Of a stretch of DNA of 64,000 nt, positions 24,284 to 36,895 are shown one piece after another; position 1 is the first letter of the stretch, and every line of letters starts with the position of its first letter. The stretch is from the NCBI RefSeq assembly GCF_028453695.1, contig NC_135778.1:27703214-27767213 (forward strand), written 5' to 3'. The DNA comes from Augochlora pura (Eukaryota; Arthropoda; Insecta; Hymenoptera; Halictidae). The notes beneath the pieces were generated by a model. It was not told the DNA's origin and made no database searches. It saw nothing but the letters and a program-made list of their open reading frames with translations. Position numbers and translations under genes: made by a program.

Positions 24284-24849
24284 ATTTATACGAGTACAAT
24301 CCATCAAATAATGGAATAAATCGTTCGCCTGAATAAATTCTTATTCGGTCGAATTTATTCGTATAATGTCAAATAAAAATTCTATTCGATCATCTTTACC
24401 TCGTACGCGGGGTTCTAGTATAATTCGGCTGAACTCTGATACGTTTCGTCATGCGAGACGGTAAAAGGAATCGTTTCTGTCCGCGCGAAACGCCGACTTT
24501 CTAAATATTATTGGAAGATCGGAAAATATGACGGGAAGAATCGCGGTACCGAATGGAACGAAAACAATGTTTCTTCTGGAATCCCAGTGGTAAACGTCGA
24601 GTGCGCGGGCACAGTCAACCGCGGAATTTATTCCGTGAATTATTCTCCGAAGAACGCTCCGTGTCGCGGGGCTGATAGATCTTTCGAAGGTTTAATTAAA
24701 TTTCGAAATTGGAACGCGGCGGCTCGCGTTCGATGAAACGCGCGCGGCTCGGACAAATTGCCGGAAGTTCACCCCGGAACAGTTGCGTTTAATCGGCTTT
24801 CTTTCCTTCATCTTCCGATTTTTATCGTGGCTATTTGCGCTTACGAATG
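24284..24849. other. Unique sequence, CpG-rich from 24430
   Basis: No array or gene recognised. Confidence 0.5.
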
Positions 24850-25162
24850 TACAGGGTGTCCTGAAAATGTCTAATATTTCGAATATGGGGTGTTCTTATG
24901 GTTATTCGCAGCAAGTTTTCCCTTTGCGAAATTTCTCTCCGAGGCGTCGTTAACGAGATTTTAATGAGAAACGATGACCAATGAGAGGCGAGATCGGTTG
25001 ACGCGAAGCCTAGTTCGACCGCCTTGCGTCAGCTGATCTCGCGTATCATTGGTCAGTGTTGTTCGTTAATAACTTGTTAACAAAGCCGCGGATCGCATTT
25101 TCGCTGAGGGAAAAGTTGCTTCAAATGATTTCAGGGATCTGACATTTTCCGATTGCGATTAC
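24850..25162. mobile_element. Long-palindrome foldback element W, copy 1
   Basis: Starts TACAGGGTGTCC and holds a core GACCAATGAGAGGCGAGATC facing GATCTCGCGTATCATTGGTC, so it can fold into a long hairpin. The arm text CGTTAACGAGATTTTAATGA is echoed by the opposite arm GTTCGTTAATAACTTGTTAA. The right terminal ACACCCTGTA is missing; the sequence passes into repeat K at about 25150. Confidence 0.7.
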
Positions 25163-25660
25163 TTCGCGAAGAATCATCGTAGGATAATGATTGTTTTTTT
25201 TAATTAAACCTTGAAACCTCTACTTTAAGACAGTGTCCCTTGGTTTTATGTTTTTTGTAGCCTCGCCGCTGTAACAATTTAAATGCGACGCCATGTTTGT
25301 CATACTCACTGCCGTACTGACCTAGTTTAACAAGGGTTACTTTAAAGTGCTGTAACTTTGCACGAAAAAACTGCAACCACGGTTCACTTTTTTAAGATAA
25401 AAGGATGAGAAGAATAGAGAACAGAAGGATAGAGTTTTAATTTATGGTAAACGGCGTCTCTGAAAAAAAATTTACAAAGGCTGTGCATTTCGTCGAACTT
25501 CGCTATTCTCATTGCGACAAACATGGAATCACATTTAAAGGATTGCAGTGATAAGGGTGCATCGAACTAAAAATCTAGAAAGCCTATTTTAAAATAAAAG
25601 TTTCAAGCTTCAACTTAAAAAAATTCATCGTTCTATAGCCATTTTTTGTGTTGCTATCGT
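25150..25660 (-). repeat. Reverse-complement copy of interspersed repeat K
   Basis: Read on the minus strand it contains ACAAACATGGCGTCGCATTT, TTGTTACAGCG, CTGTCTTAAAGTAGAGGTTT, CCTACGATGATTCTTCGCG and GCACTTTAAAGTAACCCTTG, matching the same landmarks in order at about 7120-7320. The last part may include one diverged T3-like unit. Confidence 0.72.
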
Positions 25661-27000
25661 CGGTTAAATTTGGCTAAATTTCGTCCAAACTTTATCAACG
25701 CTATAAATTTCTTCAACAGTGTACTCACAATTTATCCAACAATTTTCCATAATTGCGATTGCCATTTTGAACACTTTGTACGATATAAACAATTTAAACT
25801 TTAAAGCGACCCAGAACTGAATCAAAATCGCGGGAAACGAATCACTGTGGACCGACGACTGCAATTAAAAATCGAACATTAGTTCCGTCACCCTGTAGAT
25901 TTATTTTCAATATTTTCTCAATCGTTTTTTCACCGATTCCGAACAGAATTTTCATAGACCGGCTGTTTTTTATTGGATCGACGTCTCTTTCGGGATTTTC
26001 GGATCGTTTTAATTGAGACCGGAGATCGTTAAAAAACGGTTATTTGCCGTTATCGTGTGTCCGAAAGGAGATTGCGAAACCCGGTTTTATACCTGAACCG
26101 CGGCAATCCGTTTCCAGCCAGGAGTTTCAATTCTACAAAGCAAGCTACGTGACGACGGCGACCCTAAACTTCAATACAAATTTACCCCCGACCGATCCGC
26201 CGATAACATCGACAGCTCGTGCCCCGACAAAAATTCTATCCCTGTCAAATCCAATTTCCTTTCATCCGCTCGCTCCGTCAGCTGGCAGAAAACCGTTCGG
26301 GCTAGTTGACGCGACGGTAGTCGCGGAAATAATTAACCCGATAATCAAACTACAGAGAACGGTCCTTCCAGCTTCTATAAATTAATCGTCGAAAATCCGC
26401 CGGCTATTGCAAATCATACTAAATTGTTCAATAGTTGCCTAAAATCAAACGGGATCTATAAAAGTAATGACATTTAATAATCGAAGTTAAGCTTAATTCT
26501 GCAATCATTTGAAAAATTAATAACCTCTTAAATATCTTGAAAATTTGTGATGTCAGTAAAATTGATTAATGTTTAAGTGTACTGTGTAATGGATAAATTG
26601 TTTGCAGAAGACTGCTGATAGGATTTATTCTATGTTTGTTCAAACGTCTACAGAAACTTTCATCGACTTATATAGAATTGAATAAAATAGAATGTAAATA
26701 AAAAAAGATCGAATGAATATTGATCAAAGTTAATGTTGTGAAAATATAGAAATGCTAGCAGATTTATACTAAGTACACAATGTTATTAATGTTTAAGAAA
26801 TACAAATAAAATAGATAAAATGAATACTTTTCAATGCTATTGAGACGAAGCTACAAACATTCATATTACTTCATATAAGCTACAAACATTTTCATATTAT
26901 TAATACCATTAACGCGTAATATATATAACAGTATAAATATTTACAGCCGAACGACCGGTGCATAAATAGTTAAAATAAAAATATCCGTAACAAATCTCGA
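25661..27000. other. Unique, mainly AT-rich sequence
   Basis: A 113-codon plus-strand frame at 26044-26385 shows no recognised domain. ACCCTGTAGA at about 25890 resembles the end of a W element. A short duplication ATAAGCTACAAACATT lies near 26850-26900. Confidence 0.45.
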
Positions 27001-27640
27001 CTTTGAAACAGCGATCCACAGAATCGCTTCGTATCGTCTGAAAAAGTCTCGCGATCCTCCAAAGTGGCCGAACGACGCTGACGCATCGTCGACTTTTAGC
27101 ACGGCGATAAATTTCTCGAAATGCACTTCCTGCTTCCTGGAAGTCCCCGCCGTTGAACAACCGCCGACTAGGATTGTCAACCGCGTTTCTCGATCAGTGG
27201 TTCTCAACTCACCCGCAGATCCAAGAGTGCCGGCGCCTGGGCACGTTGCTTTGCGGGACCAGCAACAACGGCACGGTGCCTTTCCCGCTTCCGCCGTTTC
27301 CACCGCCATCACCGGCCGGAAGCCGAAGCTCCGGTACCTGAAGGCTGCTCATCCTCGAGGCTGTCGCGCTTCAGGTCACCAGAACGGCATCTCGTCGCCG
27401 GCGCAGACTCCTCCGTCTCTCATCACTGACTGACTGACACGGCATTCGCCGAGCTAGGAGCCCGACATCGGGCCACGGGCGACGCCACCGCCACTAGGAA
27501 ACTGGCATTCTCCGTCCGAATAGCCACAGTTTCACCTAGCATTCGCCGACTTCCTCCGGAGGCTATAGTCAAAGGAACGGCTTCAGTCACTTGGACCACC
27601 TAGCGTGCCGAAGAATTCTGTTAAACTCTTGGTGCTATAC
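27001..27640. other. GC-rich block, no gene recognised
   Basis: Open frames of 78-123 codons overlap in several phases and on both strands between 26909 and 27433. The plus frames are proline-rich, which is compositional. No splice or promoter evidence is clear. Confidence 0.4.
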
Positions 27641-28870
27641 CGCCTTTGATGCTGTAGTTTTCGTGTCAGCAGATTGTCAAATTTGGGACTAGGTGGTTTA
27701 GTTATTGTAAAGTGGATTGGTTCGTAATACTTGTGGACGAGTTTAAGTTATTTGGATTAGGTTTGATGAGGAATTTCAGGTATTGCAGATCGAATTGGTG
27801 TGGGAGTTGAGGTTAGACTTGTTTAGAGTAGTTTCGGAGAAGTTAGCTGAGAGCAGCTAAAGGAATATATATTATGATATATAATATGTAATATATAATA
27901 TTTGATATATAAATATATATCATTTTATATATGATTTAATACATAGTATATTAGGCTGATCTGAAGCTAATCAGACGACTATTAAGTACAATTAAAGGAA
28001 CAGTAGATATTTTTTGCCATATGCTCTTATATTATAAATGATATTATACTTTTATGCATAATACAAAAGTATATAGCTAAAAATATAATAATATAAAAGT
28101 GTAATTTTATGTAGAATATAAAGGTACATAGCTAAAAACATTTACAGTTCCTTTTGCTGTATATTAATAGTCATCTGATTAGCTTCAGACCAGCCTAATT
28201 GAGGATAAGGTTTGGACCACGTCTAGGATAGGCTAATTTTGGCGAAGAAATTGTGCTTCCTAGCTCAAGATAGAGTTAACAATCCTAAAATTTATTTTGG
28301 AAATTATTGCAACAATATGAAGTTAATTATTCACAAGTAATTTTAATTAAAGATAGAATTGCTAGGGGTAGGTAGCTAAACTTAGAATTCTTGCTTTCTA
28401 CTGTACATTGAAAGTTATATATCTACCTTTAGAGTATCCTAATCGGAGACAGGCTAAGGTCTGGTACCAGGTATGTATAGGCACATCCTAAGTTTTATTT
28501 TATGAAAGATTACAACAATCTGGAGCCAGTTATTCACAAGTTACATTAACTGAAGAATTGCTAGGTACAGGTAATTAAAGTAGCTCTATATAGGTAGTAG
28601 AAATTTTGTCTTCTACTGTACATTGGCAGTTACTTGGATAGCTTCAGACTAGCCTAATTGCGGATAGGATAAGGTCTGGACCAGGTCTAGGTCGGGTTAA
28701 TTTCGGCGGATAAATGGTACTTCCTAGATCAAGATAGGGGGAACAATAGCTGTGTCTACTTAGGAAAAGATTGCTCTAGAGCCGAGCCAATTATGCAGAA
28801 GTTAGCTGCAATTAAGGTAGCTGAAATCAGAGATTCTATCTAGGACAAAGTGTTTAACAGAATTCCTCGT
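27641..28870. repeat. Degenerate tandem repeat with ~215-250-bp spacing
   Basis: Segments with CTGTACATTG, an AGCTTCAGACTAGCCTAATT-like stretch, GGATAAGG.CTGGACCA and TTATTCACAAGTTA recur near 28150, 28400 and 28617. The palindrome at 27951-28198 is made partly of the same unit. No coding potential. Confidence 0.7.
27951..28198. repeat. 248-bp imperfect palindrome
   Basis: The left arm TTAGGCTGATCTGAAGCTAA continues with TCAGACGACTATTAAGTA and AAAGGAAC. The right arm is its near reverse complement, ending TTAGCTTCAGACCAGCCTAA. Arms are about 68 bp with an AT-rich middle that holds a short direct repeat (AAAGTATATAGCTAAAAATA and AAGGTACATAGCTAAAAACA). Confidence 0.8.
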
Positions 28871-29002
28871 GACTCTTTTTTTCCCTTGAATTATCAGTGC
28901 TGCGTGACAGGTGGAGCTGCTCCGTGTACTTCGTAATAGCTCGAAGCCATGACTTGATTTTTGACGTGACTAAAGGGTGGTTGTTTTTTCTCTCTCTACC
29001 TC

Positions 29003-29370
29003 CCTGTCCCTCTCTCTCTCTCTCTCTCTCTCTTTCTTTATCTGTCTATAAATCTATCTATCTATCTATATATCCACGTATTCGTATATTTGTATATCTA
29101 TATATCTATAGATTTGTAGCTCTGTATATCTGTTTATCTATATATCTACAGATCTGAAGATTTGTAGATATATATATATGTACATCTATATATCTATAGA
29201 TTTGTAGATCTATAGATCTATATATCTATAGATCTGTCGATCTATAGCTCTATACATCTATATATCTATAGATATCTATATCTACATCTCTATATATCTA
29301 TTATATCCACAGATCTATAAATCAATCAATCTATATATCTATCTACCTATCTAGCAGTCTATATATCTTT

Positions 29371-29408
<38 letters not shown>

Positions 29409-29460
29409 ATCTATCTATCTTTCTATCTCTATCTATCTTCGTCTCTCTCTCCATCCACCT
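29003..29460. repeat. CT and TATC/TATAGATC compound microsatellite
   Basis: CT runs at about 29010-29033 and 29373-29404 flank over 300 bp of TATCTATATATCTATAGATC-type sequence. Confidence 0.95.
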
Positions 29461-30420
29461 CTCATCATTTAATTTACATCGCCCCTATTGTCCGCGTTAG
29501 AGAGTGTCGCCTCGCTGTATCCCGGTTATAGAGGCGTCCCGGACCGAAATCATTGAAATTCATAGCGATTAGCGGCAACGACACACCTCATTAAGGCGGA
29601 CGACAATTATTAAACACCGGGGACCGGGCGCTCGTTAACGACGAGAGCCGCGAGATCGTCTCCGTTGGATCCACGGATGTCAGAGGCACTCTAATAAAGA
29701 TTCTTCGGCTTTCTATTATCGACCCGGCCCCCCCCCCCCCCTTCCGCCCCGCCACGCTTTTTTTGTACTAGGCGAAACGTCAATCCCGGCCATGAGGCAT
29801 GCAACGTTTACATAAGTGGACCGATCACGAACGTCGCGGATACATGCTCCGCCAATACCGCCCGCGATAAACAAACATTGCCGTTCAATCGGGACGACGC
29901 GATCGACGCGATTCCATCTTCTAGTAAAAAATACCCCGCGGATCCGTGTAGATCCTATTTCTTGACTTTATATTTCGCAGATAAACGGAGTCCATGCATT
30001 TTCTATAAAAATTGACTAAATTGGAAGTTACGTCATCGGAAGAATTTTAAAATATTTTTATATTCGGTGTGATTTAGTAAAATATTTATATATTATGATA
30101 GACATTTTTAATCGACTTGTGATTAACTCAGTTAGTTTTAGATTTTTAATGGAGAATACAAAGCGGTAGCATGATTGTGGAAGTTTGTGTAAAACAAAGG
30201 TTATTTCATTATATTATAAGGAGAATTGTAAGGATGTTAAATAAATATATGTACATTTTATCGTTCGATAATTTGAATAAATCGAAGAGGAAATAGCAGT
30301 GTTCTGTGATTGTTTCGATGTTTTTGATTTTCAATATGTATTCGATGCCTTTGAAAATCTGGCCATTTCTATCGTAAATGAATAAAATCGTAGTTCAGTA
30401 ATCTATTAAGCAATATAATT
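29461..30420. other. CpG-rich then AT-rich unique sequence
   Basis: CpG-rich to about 29960 with a run of 14 C at 29728-29741, then AT-rich. No gene recognised. Confidence 0.5.
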
Positions 30421-30479
30421 GTAAATCAACTTTCTATATCTAAATATATGAATTAAATAGATATTTCGTTGGTTCAGGT

Positions 30480-30945
30480 AAGAGGCGACAACGGCCACCT
30501 CAAGAGGATTGCAATAGTTAATACATATGCTACTATATTAATTATTATCACGCGCATTTATATTAATGATCATAACACGTGCTTATATTATTAATTTCTG
30601 AATCAACATATATAAATTACATAAATATTGAATTATTCCAAGATAAATGACCCAAACGGGGTTGAAATAATTAATACACTGCCACACGTAATAACATACT
30701 AATTACTATCACTCGTATTTATAACAATAATTATTAGAGTGATTTAAATTAATTTCTGGATCAATATAGACGAATTAAATAATCAGTTGTTCCGAGATAA
30801 ATAAAACGAGATTGAAACAATTAATACACTGCCACAAGCAGGCGCACTAATTACTATCACTCATATTTATAACAATAATTGCTAGAACGGTCCCCATTAA
30901 TTTCTGAATCAATATACACGAATTAAATAAATATTAAATATCAAA
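30480..30945. repeat. ~151-bp tandem repeat, three copies
   Basis: TTAATACACTGCCACA or a variant begins near 30518, 30671 and 30821. Each is followed by CTAATTACTATCACTC, ATTTATAACAATAATT, TTAATTTCTG.ATCAATATA and AATTAAATAA. Confidence 0.85.
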
Positions 30946-31560
30946 TAAAAAAGTATAATGAAATGAACAGCAATAAATATAGGTAAAGGACCCGAGAACG
31001 ATTGAAACGACGCCAACCCGTTCGCATAGAAAATCGATTTCCATGGTGATGCGTTTCGCATACGAAGACAAATTCGAATGGCCCCGCTGTTAAATCTGGC
31101 GTGCCCGCCCACGCTTTCTCTCCGATCGGCCGAGAATAGCCCGTCTTCGATAAACCGGCGCCCCACTAATTAAGTACATATTCCGAGCCTCCGTAGTAAA
31201 ACTAAAATTAAACGTCTCATTCAATGCCAAAATCGCACGGCAGACATTATCGATCCCGTCGCCCTGGACGAGCTCACGTCGCGGAGGACAGGTCGCGGAT
31301 GACTCTACTCGCTCGGCGAATTAATTATCGATTGCCGATGCCCCTTTCGCGCGCGCGCGCGCGCGTCGATCGGAGACAACCGGTCGTTTATTAATAATAA
31401 CGCAATAAGGGCGGTTGCACCGCGGCGCCACGCGATGCAACAGTTTGCAGCGCGTCGCATAACGAGTAAACAGCGAATCTCCGCAGCGAAACGAAAATTG
31501 TCTGTGTCGTTTTGGCAAAACGCGAGAGACGCCCGCTATTTGTCTCCTTATTTTTTAAAC
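30946..31560. other. CpG-rich block with a CG dinucleotide run
   Basis: A (CG)n run at about 31348-31365. Open frames at 30909-31166 and 31321-31518 on the minus strand are unrecognised. Confidence 0.45.
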
Positions 31561-31568
31561 AATATTAA

Positions 31569-31812
31569 CCCCTTGCCGTGCCATTTTCTTTAGATGTTAT
31601 ATGATTGGAATTCCGTCGATCGCACTAATTTCTTAGATGAAAAAGGAAATTTTATATTTATTGTGCGCTTATATCTACTTGAATGTTTAAATATTGGTAA
31701 CGAGAGAATACAATTTTATTCCTAGTTAAAGGAACGGGTGAATATTCATGCCTAATAGCTTATTACTAGAAATCTCCGCCACGAGTCTGACTCGTTAAAG
31801 TACGGCAAGGGG
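31569..31812. mobile_element. piggyBac-like MITE, 244 bp, TTAA duplication
   Basis: Left end CCCCTTGCCGTGCC, right end GTACGGCAAGGGG. TTAA lies immediately on both sides (31565-31568 and 31813-31816). TTAA target duplication and CCC..GGG ends are hallmarks of the piggyBac superfamily. The subterminal TTAACGAGTCAGAC read from the right end matches the left end of the element at 48589, so the two belong together in opposite orientation. No transposase is encoded. Confidence 0.85.
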
Positions 31813-31816
31813 TTAA

Positions 31817-32340
31817 TATCAGTCGAAAGGAACTAACGTCCTTAATTTTCCTTTTAATTCTTTCAATTTTTACTGTTTCATTGTTTCACTGTTTTATACT
31901 TTTAGTGTTTCATTTCTTTTTTACTGCGTAATTCTTTCTTTTACTGCTTAATTCTTTTACCGTCTCATTTGTTTACCACTTAATTTTTTTACTGCCTCGT
32001 ACCTCAACGTTTCATCGCCGTCGTGAATGCATGAAAAACTGCGCAGGCTAATAATAATACGCCGCACCAGGCAGAGGCCTTTTCTTTGACCCTTTCGCTC
32101 GCGGTCGCGCGACGCTAGGGAGACTCGCGCCGTTTATTATTAATTATAGCCAAGTTCGCGGCTCCGCGTTATCTACGGCGTAGTCGACGCGATCGAACTG
32201 TTCGATCGAACAACCCCCCTTGTTTTCACGCTCTCCTGGACTAGTGCGACGCGTAAACACGATCTTTTTATTCGCCGGCCGGAGAGAAAAAGAGAGAAAA
32301 AGTTCGATTAACGCGTCCGCGGCACGTGCCGGCACGCGAA
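31817..32340. other. T-rich repeat then CpG-rich unique sequence
   Basis: At 31850-32000 the phrase TTTTACTG..TAATTCTTT repeats loosely. The following 300 bp are CpG-rich with no gene recognised. Confidence 0.5.
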
Positions 32341-33560
32341 TTTATAATTAGAGACTGTTTACACGAATCTGTAGGGTAATTCCTAGGATAAATTTCCTGA
32401 TTTTTCATGAATTATTGGTTATTTTGTTAATTGATTGTTAAGAGGTCCTTCGAACTGGGTTATTCTTTTGCGCTTTTCGTTTAAATGATTATTGTCTTGG
32501 AGTTTCATAATTTTTTAGTTTAATATAGATGTTCGTAGTGTGTTCTGTATATTTTGATACATATGTAGGTATTATGTAAATATAAATATCTATATAAATA
32601 TACATGGTATCGATAAACGTGTCTTTACTTTTTAATAATCATAATAATAATATTTATTAATATATAAGAGCTTTCCTACAGTCAAAATAATAACTCTCAT
32701 TACACTCGCTTATCTCACTCGAAATATTTATTAAATAAATTCATTCGAGCGTCATCCCTGATAAGTCCTAACAATTTTCAACCCGCCAAACATATCCAAC
32801 TCGACACTAAGACGCCGTTCGTATCTTTGCTACACCGTAATTAGTTCCCCACCCTAGTCATCGCGAGGCGCGCGGATCTAAAAAGGAGAAAATAAGTAAA
32901 AATATATATAAAATCATTGACGAACCGACGGATGAAGGAATCACGGCACAGAAGATGAAAAGAGTGCACGGTGTGCTAGGTGCACGGGTACTTACGGAGA
33001 GTTGCCGATCTCGCGAGAAAGGGAATTCGTGATAACGCGTCGCGTCGTCGGTTAATTAACGAAACCGTAGAGCTGCCGGCGGTTCTTCCAATTACCGGGA
33101 GAGCCGGGGTCTCGTCGTGCCACGGATCATTGAGACCGCGTTATCACCGATCAATGGCTGGCCGATCCCGGACGGTGCCCGGGAGCTAAGGACGTAATCA
33201 GCGCACTTTGTCCGGCGCCGTAATTTCGTTAGAACGCGCGCGCGCGAGAAAGAGAGAGAGAGCGGCGTCGACGCCGATAAAGCTCGAGAGGCTCGGAGAG
33301 ATCCGGCGATCTTTTTTCGTTGCGGAGAGGCTTTCCCCGCCTCCGCCGTTCTCCTCCGGTTACCACGGCGAATTTTCTTCGTTAACGTGCCAGTAATTAC
33401 ACGGCAAACACGACGCTGACCGCCGCTTTCATTAGTCCGAGAATCCTGTAACTTTCGACGACGCTTTGAACGGGCTAAACGATTACTGATCTCGCTTGTT
33501 AGAGGACCCTGTACATCCTGCGCGCGCTCTTTAGCTTACTCTCCCTCTTCTTCTCTTGAT
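32341..33560. other. AT-rich then CpG-rich unique sequence
   Basis: AT-rich to about 32760, then CpG-rich to about 33540 with a short CG run and AG run near 33235-33262. CGCACTTTGTCCGG near 33200 looks superficially like a miR-92 seed region but lacks a hairpin partner. Confidence 0.5.
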
Positions 33561-33985
33561 TACAGGGAGAATGATTTCGAAAAAGTATGGTAATCAGGCG
33601 CCTCCCAGGAATTTAACGTGTACCGGAGAAAATGGTGTGCCGAATTAAGCTCGAGCGTGGACTTCAATATTTGTGTCACGATGCTTAATTGGGTTATTAA
33701 TAGTTTTTTTAAGAGACGGCAGAATTTTTGTTTAGTTTTTGTATTTCTATTATATTTATTTATGAGTTTTAGGGACAGGTTATGTTTTATTTCTGTTTGG
33801 AAGGAACAATGGGGCAAGTATATTGTTATAGTGCAAAGGGTCTACGATGATTGTGGCGATGATAATTTATTGGATCATGGGGAGGATTCTTTGTTGTGAA
33901 AGATGTAGTTAAATTATGGAGATTTTATGTAGCAATTGCACGAGTGCAATGTGAAGAAAGAAAATCGAAAACGTCAAATTTGTTT
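33561..33985. other. Unique sequence, no gene recognised
   Basis: A 93-codon plus frame (33618-33899) and an 85-codon minus frame overlap here without any recognisable domain. Confidence 0.45.
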
Positions 33986-34350
33986 GACCAACAATTTGGG
34001 AATAACGTGTTATTTAACAAATTTATTCGAGATATTTCTTGAATATTGTTCTAATCATTGATTCAAAATATTTGTCAAATATCATACAAAGAATTGATAC
34101 AAAGCATTACACGAATAAGATTATATTTGAAGAATGATTTCAAAATACTTCTAGAGTAAAAGATTCTTAGAATCACCACAAAATATTACTCCGATAAAAT
34201 CTAATTCGATGAACTTATTCGACAAACATTTCCCCAATAATACGTTATTTAAAAAATTGATTCGCAATATTTCTTGAACGTTGTTCGACAAATTCCAACT
34301 CAAAGTATCTCTGAAACATAACGTCACTCGAATAATTGATACGAAATGCT
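33986..34350. repeat. ~240-bp direct repeat, two copies
   Basis: AATAACGTGTTATTTAACAA, TTATTCGAGATATTTCTTGA and ATTGTTC at about 34000 recur as AATAATACGTTATTTAAAAA, TTGATTCGCAATATTTCTTG and GTTGTTC at about 34237. Confidence 0.75.
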
Positions 34351-35030
34351 CTTGGGATAAAATGATGATCGCGTTGGACACTGTATCTCGTTCGTTGGAA
34401 ATAAGAAACGTCAGGAAGACGACGGATTATAGAACAGAGAGAGAGAAAGAGAGAGAGGGAAAGAGAGAGAGAGAAGGGAGCAGCACGCTCGAATCGGAAC
34501 GATTTTTCCGGACGAGTTCCGCGTCGGCCAGCTCGCCGAGACCTCGTGGTATTTATTAAGCCCGGGATGCGACGATTCCCGGCGGCCCCACGGAATGAGC
34601 TTTCGCGTGTGCTTGCTTGTATCGAATCACGAAGGCATTATGACATTCTCATTTCCGAGGTAACCAGCATTAATTAAACAACGGAGCATCGAATACATGC
34701 GCGAGAGCCGCGAGACCTGCGCTCCGGACAACGATGACGATACCGTGTCACCGGTGGGGCTCCCACGCTTGTAAAAACTTAATGGACGGATAATTAATGA
34801 AATTCATTTGCGACACGTGTTTATGGACATTGCTCGGCTGCCGAGCGAAACGACGCACAATTGAATCGCTGGAATTATGGCTTCGAGAGTGTAACTATTG
34901 TTTTAGATGGAAGCGTTTTAATCATCTCAATGAGATCTTTTTTTAGGTTATTGTGAACATTTTTTTTTAATACTTTAATTAACTGATCTGTTGACGATTT
35001 ATTCACTCGTGTATGCGAGTAGGAAGATCC
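34351..35030. other. AG microsatellite and CpG-rich sequence
   Basis: AG-rich tract at about 34436-34475, then CpG-rich to 34900. No gene recognised. Confidence 0.5.
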
Positions 35031-35185
35031 TTTGTTATTTATTATATTGTATTATAATATATTATACTATGCTAAGCTATATTATGTTACATTACATCAT
35101 ACAATACCATAATATATTATAATACACCATACTATATTATATTATATTAAAATACATCATACCATATTGTATTATATTATATATG
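35031..35185. repeat. ATATTATA-type simple repeat
   Basis: ATTATATTGTATTATAATAT and ACATCATACCATATTGTATT variants. Confidence 0.85.
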
Positions 35186-35514
35186 ATTTAGGTACATTAT
35201 ATAAATTATATTCAGGTTACGAAAGTGCTGGAGAATTGGCTACAGCTTTAATAAAAATGCAAATATTTAATCGTCTTTACGTGACTTTAGATGCGACTTT
35301 TGTTTTTCAATCGCAAAGAGAGGTGGCTTTTAGATTAACGCGGTTTTCTTTCATTAAATAAAACAAGATACTTTAACGCAATTTGCATTATACTTGGAAA
35401 TAAGTAACTCCTGCTATCTTACTAAGAAGACCCATTATGTCCCTTACTATATTCAGGAAGATATCTCTGGCGTCTTTTATCGCTGTGTATCATATCCTTC
35501 ATGCCTATCACCAT

Positions 35515-35765
35515 AATATATGATATAATTTATCGTATCATTTATTAGATAATTTACTGTATAATTTATTAGACAATTTATCGTATAATTTATTAGATAA
35601 TTTATCGTATAATTTATTACATAAATTATTATTTAATTTATTAGATAATTTATCGTATAATTTATTACATAAATTATTATTTAATTTATTATATAATTTA
35701 TTACACAATCTACACGAATAATTTAGTAGAATAATAAATAGTACAATAGTATAGTACTATAACAG
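35515..35765. repeat. AATTTATTAGATAATTTATCGTAT repeat
   Basis: Units of about 36 bp or its parts, including ATAATTTATTACATAAATTA and TTTATTAGATAATTTATCGT, repeated over about 200 bp. Confidence 0.88.
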
Positions 35766-36590
35766 TACGTGAATTTATACTAAATTATTCGTGCACGACC
35801 GTGCTCCAAAAATCGCACTTCGAGGAACGTTCTAAGCGTTCTCTGCGTCGTCTTCCATCCGTTTCCCGTGGAAACACACGCGGACGGAGCCGGTTTCGGA
35901 TAATACGACGCTTGATAATTACTGGCGACCATGGAGCCGCGTTCCGCCCGTGAATTCCGGCGACCTGGATCCACGAATTTAAAGCTGACGGACGCACAGC
36001 GGACCGCTTGCACGGTCACCGGGCCGTCTGCCTCGTCAACCAAGGGTGGGTGGGTTACCCAACATTTCAGGAGCAGCTTAGGTTAGTGTGTTTCTCCTGA
36101 GTATAACTCGGATACTGAAAGAATACCCGAAATTTACGAGTAACAAAAAGTAATAAAAAACAGTCACATCTTCTGAAGTCTCTATACAAAATCGACAAGT
36201 CTTTGATTATTTTTTAAAAATCGATCATGCAAATTGAAAAATCTGGAAAAATTCTCAAATGTGTGTGTGAGAGGATAGAAGCCTTGCGATGTTTTTCTAT
36301 AATTTTCTGTTGTATGGAGTAGGAGATATAAGAGTGTAAATCGCGGTCAACCGTGAAACCTCCACTATAGTAAAAATATCAAGCTGCCATTTGGGGAGAA
36401 AGTTTTCTTTGGAAATTCTTTTATTTACTGGTGTATTCTAGGATCAGTTTGACTTGAGGACTGTTTTACTATGTTCAGTCAACTAAATCATATCATAATT
36501 ATCAAATTAATTGGCTCTCAAAATTACCAATGTAACTTAATACAAGTTAACAGTTTATTTTGAACAAGTACTCGAATTTTATTCTAATTT
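35766..36590. other. CpG-rich patch then AT-rich unique sequence
   Basis: CpG-rich 35790-36050. From 36100 AT-rich, with GAAACCTCCACTATAGTAAA near 36355 that faintly resembles part of a T3 unit. No gene recognised. Confidence 0.45.
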
Positions 36591-36599
36591 CGTATGTTC

Positions 36600-36895
36600 G
36601 AGTCTTGTTTTCTTATCTATTTATATTATCTAATAGTATAGTACGGTATAGTGTACAGTATTGTACGACATAGCGTAATATAATATAGAACCGTGCAGTG
36701 TAGCGTAGTTAAGGCAATATAATATAATGTTATAGTATATGTATATAATGTATAGTATACCACAGTGAAGCACAGTATACTATAATGCAATATAGTATAG
36801 CATAGTGTATTCTAACAGAATATAGTGTAACATAATACAGCATAATATAGCACAGTATACTACAGTGTAGCACAGTATATCAGAATATACCGAGC
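36600..36895. repeat. TATAGTATAGCACAGTA simple repeat
   Basis: Degenerate AATATAGTATAGCATAGTGT, ACAGTATACTACAGTGTAGC and similar phrases over about 290 bp. Confidence 0.88.

Noticed and set aside
33190..33215. CGCACTTTGTCCGG resembling a miR-92 mature sequence
   Set aside because: The match is partial and I find no upstream arm able to form a microRNA precursor hairpin.
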